DNA from: Sphingobium limneticum | Lineage (GTDB): Bacteria > Pseudomonadota > Alphaproteobacteria > Sphingomonadales > Sphingomonadaceae | Direction of reading: 5' to 3' | DNA length: 38,837 nt | NCBI RefSeq assembly: GCF_008710155.1 | Contig: NZ_VYPZ01000032.1 | Span: forward strand, 1 to 38,837 | In this document: positions 24,926 through 33,216 of the stretch, piece by piece | How the letters are laid out: each line of letters opens with the position of its first letter | Position numbering within the stretch: the stretch's first letter is position 1 | Notes under the pieces: model-generated | What the model saw: only the letters and a program-made list of their open reading frames with translations | The model's database searches: none | Told to the model about the DNA's origin: nothing | Made by a program: the position numbers and the translations under genes

Positions 24926-26152
24926 TCAGGCGGTCACGGGCTGTACAGCGGGCGCTTTATGCAGCTTCCCGCCAAGCATTATCATATTGATTTTATTGGC
25001 ATCCTGCATGATGCGAACGTCCTTTGTCGGATCGCCGTCGATCAGCAGCAGGTCGGCCAGATAGCCCGGCTTCACCTGTCCAACTTGCTGTCCCATAAGC
25101 TGTCCGCCGAGCATCGTGGCGGCGCTCAGGGCTTCGGCCGGGGTAAAGCCGTAATAGGTGACGAAATGCTCCAGGTCGCGGGCGTTGCGGCCATGGGGGT
25201 TAAAGGGGAAACCATAGTCGCCACCCGGCAGGACGCGCACGCCCCGCGCCTTCAATTTGGGCACCAGCGCCTTTTCCAACTCCAGACGCTCGGCCGCGCT
25301 CGCCTTCATCGACGCCATATTGACATGCGGCGGGGGCGACGCTTCCAGCGCGGCGACGGAAACGCCGGGGCCGGGCGCGTAGAAGATCGCATCCTTCTTC
25401 GCCGCCATCGCGTCGATCGCGGCATCGTCGGCAAAGGAGCAATGATAGAGGATGCGCGCGCCCGCTTCGAGCGCCAGAGTGATGGCGCGCGGCGAATAGG
25501 CATGGGTCGCGATCCACAGACCCGCATCCTTCGCCGCCTCGCCAGCCGCCAGCATCTCCTCGTCCGTGTAAAGGATATCGCCCGACGAACCAGGCTTGAG
25601 CGCATCTTCGCCGGAAATGACCAGCTTGAGCGACTTGACCCCTTCCGCCGCGCAATAGGCGACGAAGTCGCGCATCGCTTGCGGACCGCGACCGTTGAAC
25701 ACGTCGCCCGTCTCAACGCCCTCTTCCCCTTCCGGACTGCGCTCCAGCGTCGAGGGGACGAGGCGCGGGCCGGGCGTTCCGCCGGCTTCGATCGCGCGGG
25801 CCAGTTCGGGTTCGATCTGGTCGCCCAATGCGCCCGCCGAATAGAGGCTGGTATAGCCATGGTCGAGCAGCACGCGGGCATTGCGCCATGCGGCGACCTT
25901 CAACTCTTCGGGCGGCAGGATGAACTGGTGATAGATTTTCTCGACCGAGCTGCCCCAGGTGAGATGGGTATGCGCATCGACCATGCCGGGCATCAACGTG
26001 CCGCCCTGGCCATCGATCACGGTGTCAGCCGTTGCATCGGTGTCGGCAGGCAGGATGGCGGCGATGCTGTCGCCTTCGATCAGAACGGCACCGGGGACAG
26101 GATCGCTACCCGTTCCGTCGAATATCCGGACATTGCGGATAAGCTGTCGCAC
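24926..26152 (-). CDS. Amidohydrolase family metal-dependent hydrolase
   Basis: A 408-residue cytoplasmic member of the imidazolonepropionase/prolidase-like amidohydrolases. Metal ligands: H61-x-H63 (DAHTH), K176 (SLKLVIS), H217 (ATHAYS), H237 (YHCSF) and D312 (GGDYGF). No signal peptide. It is the first gene after the LysR gene and the 17-bp palindrome, hence the first target of the regulator if that site is an operator. It may hydrolyse a lactone, amide or C-C bond in the degradation pathway; many catabolic operons carry one. The substrate is unknown. Confidence 0.87.
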   Translation of the reverse strand: MRQLIRNVRIFDGTGSDPVPGAVLIEGDSIAAILPADTDATADTVIDGQGGTLMPGMVDAHTHLTWGSSVEKIYHQFILPPEELKVAAWRNARVLLDHGYTSLYSAGALGDQIEPELARAIEAGGTPGPRLVPSTLERSPEGEEGVETGDVFNGRGPQAMRDFVAYCAAEGVKSLKLVISGEDALKPGSSGDILYTDEEMLAAGEAAKDAGLWIATHAYSPRAITLALEAGARILYHCSFADDAAIDAMAAKKDAIFYAPGPGVSVAALEASPPPHVNMASMKASAAERLELEKALVPKLKARGVRVLPGGDYGFPFNPHGRNARDLEHFVTYYGFTPAEALSAATMLGGQLMGQQVGQVKPGYLADLLLIDGDPTKDVRIMQDANKINMIMLGGKLHKAPAVQPVTA

Positions 26153-26231
26153 CTGAAGTCTCTCCCGTTGTCGTTGTGGAGACGTTATGGACCGCGACGA
26201 CCAGAAAGAAAAATAATGATTTTTCGATGCG

Positions 26232-27131
26232 TCATAGTTTGGAACTATGGATCAACGTGTCGAGCAGTTCACCCCCCAGACGCGACAGACGGCCGCCCGC
26301 CAGCTTGCGCACGCCGATACTGCGGGCGAAATGCGCTTCTTCGATCGTGATCGCCCGCAGCACGCCGATCGACAATTCCGCCCAGGCGACCTGCATCGGC
26401 AATATGGTGACGCGCTGGCTGCCACGCACCATCGCTTTCGTGGTGAGCAGGGAGTCGCAGCGGATGATATCCTGCGGAACGGGAATATCGGCGGCCATGA
26501 ACAGCGCATCGACCTGACGACGGAATGCGCCGCGCGCTTCGGGCAACACCCAGCGCATATGCGCCGTGTCGCGCAAGGAAAGACGCGCAGGCATATGGTC
26601 GTTCTGCTTGCCCACGATCAGGGCGAAAGGATCGCGCGAGAAGGTCTGCTCCTCTATGCCTTCAGGCGGCTGTTCGATGCCTGTGGTGACGAAGGCCAGC
26701 TCGATCTCGCCCCGATGCAGCATGGCGGCGAGGTCATGGTCGGGCCGTTCCACCACATGCAGCGCGAACCGGCCGATCCGCGCCTCCATGCGGCGCACCG
26801 CATCGGGCAGCAGGCTGACCAGCGCACCGGGCGTGCCGCCTATGCGCAACGGCCCGGCGACACCGGCGCTGGCCAGCGTCACCTCCGTCTGCACATCGGC
26901 CATCAGGCTGTCGATCGCCTCCGCCCGGCGCAGCAACGCTTCGCCTTCGGGCGTCAACTGGATGCCGCTGCGCGAGCGTTCGAACAGCGACACGCCACCC
27001 AGCGACTGTTCCAGCTGCGCGATCGCATTGGATACGGATGGCTGGGAGATGTTGAGCGCGCGCGCGCCGCCGCTGATGCTGTTGGCGCGGCACACCGCCA
27101 GGAAGGTGCGGATGGCGCGCGGGTCTATCAT
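26232..27131 (-). CDS. LysR-type transcriptional regulator
   Basis: A 299-residue LTTR. The N-terminal winged helix-turn-helix (MIDPRAIRTFLAVCRANSIS, ALNISQPSVSNAIAQLEQSL, LFERSRSGIQLTPEGEALL) is followed by a periplasmic-binding-protein-like effector domain. It lies upstream of, and in the same direction as, the amidohydrolase-to-rhamnosidase series, with an 79-bp gap, unlike the more common divergent layout. It is probably the cluster's inducer-responsive regulator. AAGGAG about 11 bp before the ATG supports the start. Confidence 0.9.
   Translation of the reverse strand: MIDPRAIRTFLAVCRANSISGGARALNISQPSVSNAIAQLEQSLGGVSLFERSRSGIQLTPEGEALLRRAEAIDSLMADVQTEVTLASAGVAGPLRIGGTPGALVSLLPDAVRRMEARIGRFALHVVERPDHDLAAMLHRGEIELAFVTTGIEQPPEGIEEQTFSRDPFALIVGKQNDHMPARLSLRDTAHMRWVLPEARGAFRRQVDALFMAADIPVPQDIIRCDSLLTTKAMVRGSQRVTILPMQVAWAELSIGVLRAITIEEAHFARSIGVRKLAGGRLSRLGGELLDTLIHSSKL
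26233..26249. promoter_or_regulatory. Perfect 17-bp palindrome, candidate LysR operator
   Basis: CATAGTT-TGG-AACTATG has perfect 7-bp arms and contains the LTTR core ATAG-N7-CTAT (T-N11-A). It lies 81 bp before the amidohydrolase start and overlaps the last codons of the lysR gene. Confidence 0.6.
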
Positions 27132-27215
27132 TGGGCGTCTGCTCCTTGTTGCGCTGATGGCGTTGCGCCGATGGCTCTAACCGCGCTCTGCCGCAAGGAG
27201 AAGCGCCAACCCGCG

Positions 27216-27911
27216 CTAATCGTCGGCGGCGCGCAACCGGTAGCCGATGCCCAGTTCGTTGCCGATGATCCGCGGCTGCTGCGGATCATCCTCCAGCTTG
27301 TGCCGCAAGGTGCGGATCAACACGCGCAGATATTCGACATGATGGACATGTTCGCGCGGCCAGACATGGTTCATGATCTGGCTATGGGTGATGACCCGGC
27401 CGGGAAAGCGCGCAAGCTGCGCCAACACGGCGAATTCCTTGGGCGTCAGATGGACCTCCGCCCCGCCCTTGCGCACGATATTGGCGATGAGGTCGATTTC
27501 GACATCGCCCGCCCGGACAGCCACCGCGCCGCCATGGCGGGTCATGCGGTTGCGCAGCGCCACCCGCACCCGCGCCAGCAGTTCGTCCGTATCGAAGGGC
27601 TTGGTCAGATAATCGTCCGCGCCAAGATCGAGCGCCGCGACCTTCTCGTCCGTCGCGTCGCGCGCCGATATGATGATGAGCGTGGTGTCGCCCTGCTGCT
27701 TGAACAGCGGCACAAGCTCCAGCCCGTCCCGATCGGGCAGACCCAGATCGAGCAGGCTGACGTCCGGCTTTGCTATGCGCAACTGCTCCAATGCCTCACG
27801 CGCATTGCCGGCCTCTGCCGTCGCATAGCCGGCACGGGTCAGCGCCGCCTGGATCAGCCGGCGGATCGGCGGTTCGTCGTCGATGATGAGGACGGTGTGG
27901 CGGATCGTCAT
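27216..27911 (-). CDS. kdpE: KdpE response regulator
   Basis: A 231-residue OmpR/PhoB-type regulator. The receiver domain has D11-D12, phosphoacceptor D55 in LLDLGLPDRDG and a conserved K in TKPF. The DNA-binding winged helix begins near residue 130 (LTPKEFAVLAQLARFPGRVI). It overlaps kdpD by 4 bp as the last gene of the operon. Phosphorylated KdpE activates kdp transcription under K+ limitation or osmotic stress. Confidence 0.96.
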   Translation of the reverse strand: MTIRHTVLIIDDEPPIRRLIQAALTRAGYATAEAGNAREALEQLRIAKPDVSLLDLGLPDRDGLELVPLFKQQGDTTLIIISARDATDEKVAALDLGADDYLTKPFDTDELLARVRVALRNRMTRHGGAVAVRAGDVEIDLIANIVRKGGAEVHLTPKEFAVLAQLARFPGRVITHSQIMNHVWPREHVHHVEYLRVLIRTLRHKLEDDPQQPRIIGNELGIGYRLRAADD

Positions 27912-30571
27912 GGCAGGCTCTCGTCAGGCAGGTCGATAATGATGCGCGTGTCGGGGATATGCAAAGTGAAGCAGGCGCCGCGCGGGTCCGCTTCATTGTC
28001 GGCACTGACGGCGAGGCCCATCGCCTCGGCAAAGCCCTTGACTATGGCAAGGCCAAGGCCGGTGCCGTGCTTGGCCCGGTCAGACCCTTCCAGTCGGGTG
28101 AAGGTGTCGAACAAGCGGTCCATGTCGCCGGGCGGCAGGCCGGGGCCTTCGTCCACCACCGACAGGGTTATGCCGTTATGGGTGCGCGCCCCCCGGATCG
28201 TGACCGGCGTGTCCGGCGCGCCATAACGGCCGGCATTGTCGAGCAGGTTGATGAGGATATGGTGCAGCAGCACCGGATCCAGCCTGACCAGCGGAATGTC
28301 GGGCGGGATCGCAACTTGCACGCTGCGGCCGGCCAGCGATTGGCGGACATCGTCGACCGCGCTGGCGACGGCATCGAACAAGTCGATCGCCTCCACCTTC
28401 ATGGGTAGCGCGCCGGCCTCGATCCGGGCCATGTCGAGCAGATTGGCGACGAAGCGGTTGAGCCGCTGCGCCTCCCCATCCACCGTGTCGAGCAGCGCCG
28501 AAGGCTGATGCTGCTTCAGTTCATGAATGGCCGATATGATGGTGGTGAGCGGCGTGCGCAGATCATGGCTGACCGACGAGAGCAAGGCGGAGCGCAGCCG
28601 GTCGCGTTCATAGACCTGCCGCGCGCCTTGCATCTCCTCCTCCAGCGCCATGCGGTCGAGTGCGATGGACGCCTGATCGAGCAGGCTGGTCAGCAGTGCC
28701 GCCTGATCGGAGCGCAGGGGTTCGCCCGCATCGTCGCGCGCCAGCCCCAGCACCCCCAGCACGCCGCGCTGGGTGCCGAGCGGATGAAACAGCCAGTCGG
28801 AGGCCGTCAACGTCGAGGATCCGCGTCCCGCCGGCTGGCCATTGTCCATCGCCCATTGGGCGGCGGCGCGCTCGATCTGCTCCAGCCGGTCTTCGGGCGG
28901 ATAGGCGGCGCGCAGGTCCGGTCCGTCGCGCGAGGGGAGAAGGAGGACCGTGCGCAGGTCGAGCAGTCGGGCGATCTCCGCACAGATCGCCTGCATCAAC
29001 TCATTCCCGCTGGCAGCCGATGTAAGGCTGCGGGAGAAGCCCGCCAGCGCCGCATTGGCGCGCGCGCTCGATTGGGCGAGGTCCGCCTGCCCCCGCACCC
29101 GCGCGGCAAACTGGCTGGTCACGATCGCCACGCCCAGCAATACGAGGATGGAGATGATATTTTCCGGGTTGCTGACCGTCAGTGTCCCGGTCGGCGGCAG
29201 GAAGAAGAAATTATAGGCGAGGCTGGACGCGATGCCCGCAAACAGCCCGGCGCGAAGGCCATAAGTGGCGGCGGCGAACATGACCGGCACCAGATAGAGC
29301 AGCGCGATATTGCCAAGGTCGATGACCGCCAGCAGCAGGCGGCCGAGCGCCGTCATCGCCACGATCAGGCCGGCCGACCAGAGATAGTCCGCCGGCCTGC
29401 CCCAAGGCATGCGCAGCGGTTTTCGGGGCGGCGCCACCTGATCTTCATCGGCGGGCAGGACATGGACCGCCACCTGCCCCATATCGCGCACCAGCCGATC
29501 GACCACCGATCCATGGCGCAGTTCGAACAGCCGCGATCGCGCCGATTTGCCGATCACGATCTGAGTAGCGCGGGCGTCGATCGCATAGGCGCGAAGGCCA
29601 TCCAGCACGCTCTGCGCCGGCACGCTGGCGGTGGCCGCGCCCAGACGCGAGGCCAGCGCCAGCGTATCCGCCACCGCCTTGCGCTCCGCATCGGTAAAGC
29701 CCTGCGCGCGCCGCGTTTCGATATGCACGGCGGTCCAGGGGGCCTTCAGCGCATCGGCCAGGCGCTTGGCGGCGCGCACCAGTCCCGGTCCGCTCGGCTG
29801 TTCGCTCACCGCGACGACCACCCGTTCGCCCACGGCAAAACTGCCTGCCAGCGCATGGCCGCGCGCATAGTCGAGCATCTGCGCGTCGATCGCCTGCGCC
29901 GCCCGGCGCAATGCCAGTTCGCGCAGCGCCGTCAGGTTCGATTTTGAAAAGAAATGGTTGAGCGCCCGGCTTGCTTCGGCCGGGATATAGACTTTCCCCT
30001 CCTTCAGGCGCTCGATCAGTTCGTCGGGCGGAATGTCAACGACCTCGATCTCCGCGCCGTCCAGCATGGCGTCCGGCACCGTTTCGCGGACGCGAACGCG
30101 GGTGAAGGAGGCGACGACGTCGTTCAGGCTTTCGATATGCTGGATGTTGATCGTGGAATAGACGTCGATGCCGGCGTCCAGCAGTTCGTCCACATCCTGA
30201 TAGCGTTTTGGATGGCGGCTGCCCGGCGCATTATGATGCGCCAGTTCGTCCACCAGCACCAGTTGCGGGCGCCGTTCCAATATGGCGTCCAGATCCATTT
30301 CGCCCAGGCTGTGGCCGGCATGGTCGACCATGCGGCGCGGCATGACCGCATGGCCGGCGATCAGCGCTTCCGTTTCACGGCGGCCATGGGTTTCCACGAC
30401 GCCGATGACCACATCCGTGCCGGATTTCAGCCGCCGCATCCCGTCGGTCAGCATCTCGTACGTCTTGCCGACGCCCGGCGCCGCGCCCAGGAACAGTTTG
30501 AGCTGCCCCCGCTCCTCCCGCGCCGCCTGGCGCAGGAAAGACTCGGGGGACGGGCGGGCGTCAGCGTTCAT
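27908..30571 (-). CDS. kdpD: KdpD K+-sensing histidine kinase
   Basis: An 887-residue sensor kinase. The N-terminal KdpD domain has Walker A GAAPGVGKT (29-37) and DELAH (108-112), followed by a universal-stress-protein domain (about 245-375). Four membrane helices lie at about 398-490 (DUF4118), then a GAF-like region, HisKA with H669 in SVSHDLRTPLTTI and an ATPase domain with N and G boxes (LINLLDNAGRYG, GTGLGLAIVKG). It senses K+ and turgor at the inner membrane and phosphorylates KdpE. Start and stop overlap kdpC and kdpE by 4 bp each. Confidence 0.96.
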   Translation of the reverse strand: MNADARPSPESFLRQAAREERGQLKLFLGAAPGVGKTYEMLTDGMRRLKSGTDVVIGVVETHGRRETEALIAGHAVMPRRMVDHAGHSLGEMDLDAILERRPQLVLVDELAHHNAPGSRHPKRYQDVDELLDAGIDVYSTINIQHIESLNDVVASFTRVRVRETVPDAMLDGAEIEVVDIPPDELIERLKEGKVYIPAEASRALNHFFSKSNLTALRELALRRAAQAIDAQMLDYARGHALAGSFAVGERVVVAVSEQPSGPGLVRAAKRLADALKAPWTAVHIETRRAQGFTDAERKAVADTLALASRLGAATASVPAQSVLDGLRAYAIDARATQIVIGKSARSRLFELRHGSVVDRLVRDMGQVAVHVLPADEDQVAPPRKPLRMPWGRPADYLWSAGLIVAMTALGRLLLAVIDLGNIALLYLVPVMFAAATYGLRAGLFAGIASSLAYNFFFLPPTGTLTVSNPENIISILVLLGVAIVTSQFAARVRGQADLAQSSARANAALAGFSRSLTSAASGNELMQAICAEIARLLDLRTVLLLPSRDGPDLRAAYPPEDRLEQIERAAAQWAMDNGQPAGRGSSTLTASDWLFHPLGTQRGVLGVLGLARDDAGEPLRSDQAALLTSLLDQASIALDRMALEEEMQGARQVYERDRLRSALLSSVSHDLRTPLTTIISAIHELKQHQPSALLDTVDGEAQRLNRFVANLLDMARIEAGALPMKVEAIDLFDAVASAVDDVRQSLAGRSVQVAIPPDIPLVRLDPVLLHHILINLLDNAGRYGAPDTPVTIRGARTHNGITLSVVDEGPGLPPGDMDRLFDTFTRLEGSDRAKHGTGLGLAIVKGFAEAMGLAVSADNEADPRGACFTLHIPDTRIIIDLPDESLP

Positions 30572-31158
30572 GGCCGTTCATTAGCGCCAATCCCGTCCAG
30601 CCGTCGATTGAGTTCGAGGACATTGACGCGCGGTTCGCCCAGAAAGCCGAGCAGCGGGCGTTCGATAGATTGCGTGATCAGTCCGCGCAGCCGTGCGGGG
30701 GCCATGTTGCGCGCGCGAGCGACCCGATCGAGTTGATAAAAAGCCGCCTCGGGCGAGATATGGGGGTCGAGGCCCGAGGCGGAGGTTGTCGCCAGATCGG
30801 ACGGAACGAAAAGATCTGACGTATTGCGATGCAGGGTGGCGACGTCCGCCCTCACCCGGTCGGTCAGGGCCTGGCTTGTCGGGCCGAGATTGGAGCCGGA
30901 CGAGGCCAGCGCGTCATAGCCCTTCCCCGCTACCGAGGGACGCGGGTGGAAATAACGCGGCTCGCTGAAATTCTGGCCGATCAGGGACGATCCGATGACC
31001 CGGCCTTCCTGACGGAGCAGGCTGCCATTGGCCTGTGCCGGGAACAGCATCTGGCCGATGCCGGTCATGGCGAGCGGGTAGCCGAGGCCCAACAAGGCGC
31101 CGAACAGCAGCGCCATGACGATGGCGGGACGAAGCGAGGTGAGAATATCTTTGCCCAT
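30568..31158 (-). CDS. kdpC: KdpC, K+-transporting ATPase subunit C
   Basis: A 196-residue single-helix subunit (LRPAIVMALLFGALLGLGYPLAMTG at the N-terminus) with the periplasmic domain signatures VIGSSLIGQNFSEPRYFHPR and SASGLDPHISPEAA. It stabilises the KdpFABC complex and raises ATP affinity. It lies 11 bp after kdpB and overlaps kdpD by 4 bp. Confidence 0.96.
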   Translation of the reverse strand: MGKDILTSLRPAIVMALLFGALLGLGYPLAMTGIGQMLFPAQANGSLLRQEGRVIGSSLIGQNFSEPRYFHPRPSVAGKGYDALASSGSNLGPTSQALTDRVRADVATLHRNTSDLFVPSDLATTSASGLDPHISPEAAFYQLDRVARARNMAPARLRGLITQSIERPLLGFLGEPRVNVLELNRRLDGIGANERP

Positions 31159-31169
31159 GGGGAAATCCT

Positions 31170-33206
31170 TCAGGCGAGGCCAAGGCCGCTGACGGCCAGG
31201 TCGATGATCTTGATACCGATGAAGGGCGAAACGAGGCCACCCAGCCCGTAGATGGCGAGGTTGCGCGCCAGCAGCGGCCCCGCGCCGATCGGGCGATAGG
31301 TCACGCCCCGCAGCGCCAGCGGCACCAGCAGCGGAATGATGAGCGCGTTGAAAATGATCGCGGACAGGATCGCGCTTTCCGGGGTGGAAAGGCCCATGAC
31401 GTTCAACACGCCGAGGCCCGGATAGAGCGCCACGAACATGGCCGGGATGATCGCGAAATATTTGGCGATGTCGTTGGCGACGGAGAAGGTCGTCAACGCG
31501 CCGCGGGTCATGAGCAATTGCTTGCCCAGCCCGACGATCTCGATCAGCTTGGTCGGGTCGCTGTCCAGGTCGACCATATTGCCCGCTTCGCGCGCGGCCT
31601 GCGTGCCGGTGTTCATCGCCACGCCGACGTCGGCCTGCGCCAGCGCCGGGGCGTCGTTCGTGCCGTCACCGCACATCGCCACCAGACGCCCGCCTTCCTG
31701 TTCCTTGCGGATCAGAGCCAGCTTGTCCTCGGGCGTCGCCTGCGCCAGGAAATCATCGACCCCGGCCTCCGCCGCGATGCTGGCGGCGGTCAGCGGATTG
31801 TCGCCGGTGATCATCACGGTGCGGATTCCCATGGCGCGCAGTTCGCCAAACCGCTCCCTGATGCCCGCCTTGACGATATCCTTGAGGAAGATGGCGCCCA
31901 GCAGCTTGCCGTCTTTCGCAACGGCGAGCGGCGTGCCACCGGCGCGGGCGATCTCGTCCGTGATGCGGCGCAAGTCCTGCGTGACCGGATCGCCCTCCAG
32001 AGCGGGATTGGCGCGCAGGATGGAATCCACCGCCCCCTTCTGAATGACCATGTCACCGATACGGACGCCCGAAATGCGGGTTTGCGCCGTGAAGGGAATG
32101 ACCTCCGCGTCCGACGGCAGGCTGTCCGGCAATTGCGTGAACTGTTCGCGGGCGAGCAGCAGGATGGAGCGGCCCTCGGGCGTTTCGTCGGTCAGGCTGG
32201 CGAGCAGCGCCGCCTCTGCCAAAGCCGCCGGCATGGTGCCGCCGACCGGGCGAAACTCGGTCGCCTGACGATCGCCGATGGTGATGGTGCCGGTCTTGTC
32301 CAGCAGCAACGTGTCGATATCGCCCGCGGCCTCGACCGCGCGGCCCGATTTGGCGAGCACGTTGAAGCGGACCAGCCGGTCCATCCCGGCAATGCCGATC
32401 GCAGACAGCAGCGCCGCGATCGTGGTCGGGATCAGGGTGATGAGCAAGGCCGCCAGGATCGCCACCGGAATGCCGCCGCCGGCATAGCTGGCAAAGCCCG
32501 GAATGGTCGCGACCGCGATCAGGAAGATGATGGTGAGGCCGACGAGCAGCAGCGTCAGCGCGATTTCATTGGGCGTCTTCTGCCGCTCCGCCCCCTCAAC
32601 CAGCGCGATCATCCGGTCGATGAATCCCTGTCCCGGATTGACCGTCACCCGCACCTGGATCTCATCGGAAATGACACGGGTACCGGCCGTGACTGCCGAG
32701 CGGTCGCCGCCGGCTTCGCGGATGACCGGTGCGCTTTCACCGGTGATGGCGGCTTCGTTGACCGATGCGACACCAGCGACCACTTCGCCATCGGCCGGGA
32801 TCAGGTCGCCGGTCTGCACAAGCACCATGTCGCCCAGCTTGAGTGCGCTGGCCGCGACCGTCTCATGATCGGGGCCGCCGCCTTTCAGCCGCTTGGCGGT
32901 CAGTTCCGCCTTGGCCGCGCGGAGCGAGGCGGCCTGCGCCTTGCCACGTCCTTCCGCCAGCGCCTCGGCAAAGGTGCCGAACAGCACCGTCAGCCAGAGC
33001 CAGACGACCAGTTGCAGCTTGAAGCCGACCGCCAGCGCATCATGCCCGACCAGCAGCAACAGGGTGAGCAGAAGCGCGACCGTCGCGGTGGTGAACATCA
33101 CCGGATTGCGGATGAGCGCGGCGGGATGCAGCTTGCGCACGGCGTCGGCGCAGGCGGGCAGGATCAGGTCGGGCGTGAAGAGGGATTTTTGTTCGGACCG
33201 GGCCAT
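31170..33206 (-). CDS. kdpB: KdpB, P-type ATPase subunit
   Basis: A 678-residue catalytic subunit. It has phosphorylation site D303 in LLDKTGTIT, the actuator TGES at 155-158 (the serine is the known inhibitory phosphosite in E. coli), the hinge motif MCGDGTNDAPAL and seven or so helices. The ATG at 33206 follows AAGGATC; the longer frame to 33257 overlaps kdpA and is not used. It drives high-affinity K+ uptake with KdpA. Confidence 0.97.
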   Translation of the reverse strand: MARSEQKSLFTPDLILPACADAVRKLHPAALIRNPVMFTTATVALLLTLLLLVGHDALAVGFKLQLVVWLWLTVLFGTFAEALAEGRGKAQAASLRAAKAELTAKRLKGGGPDHETVAASALKLGDMVLVQTGDLIPADGEVVAGVASVNEAAITGESAPVIREAGGDRSAVTAGTRVISDEIQVRVTVNPGQGFIDRMIALVEGAERQKTPNEIALTLLLVGLTIIFLIAVATIPGFASYAGGGIPVAILAALLITLIPTTIAALLSAIGIAGMDRLVRFNVLAKSGRAVEAAGDIDTLLLDKTGTITIGDRQATEFRPVGGTMPAALAEAALLASLTDETPEGRSILLLAREQFTQLPDSLPSDAEVIPFTAQTRISGVRIGDMVIQKGAVDSILRANPALEGDPVTQDLRRITDEIARAGGTPLAVAKDGKLLGAIFLKDIVKAGIRERFGELRAMGIRTVMITGDNPLTAASIAAEAGVDDFLAQATPEDKLALIRKEQEGGRLVAMCGDGTNDAPALAQADVGVAMNTGTQAAREAGNMVDLDSDPTKLIEIVGLGKQLLMTRGALTTFSVANDIAKYFAIIPAMFVALYPGLGVLNVMGLSTPESAILSAIIFNALIIPLLVPLALRGVTYRPIGAGPLLARNLAIYGLGGLVSPFIGIKIIDLAVSGLGLA

Positions 33207-33216
33207 GGGGTGATCC

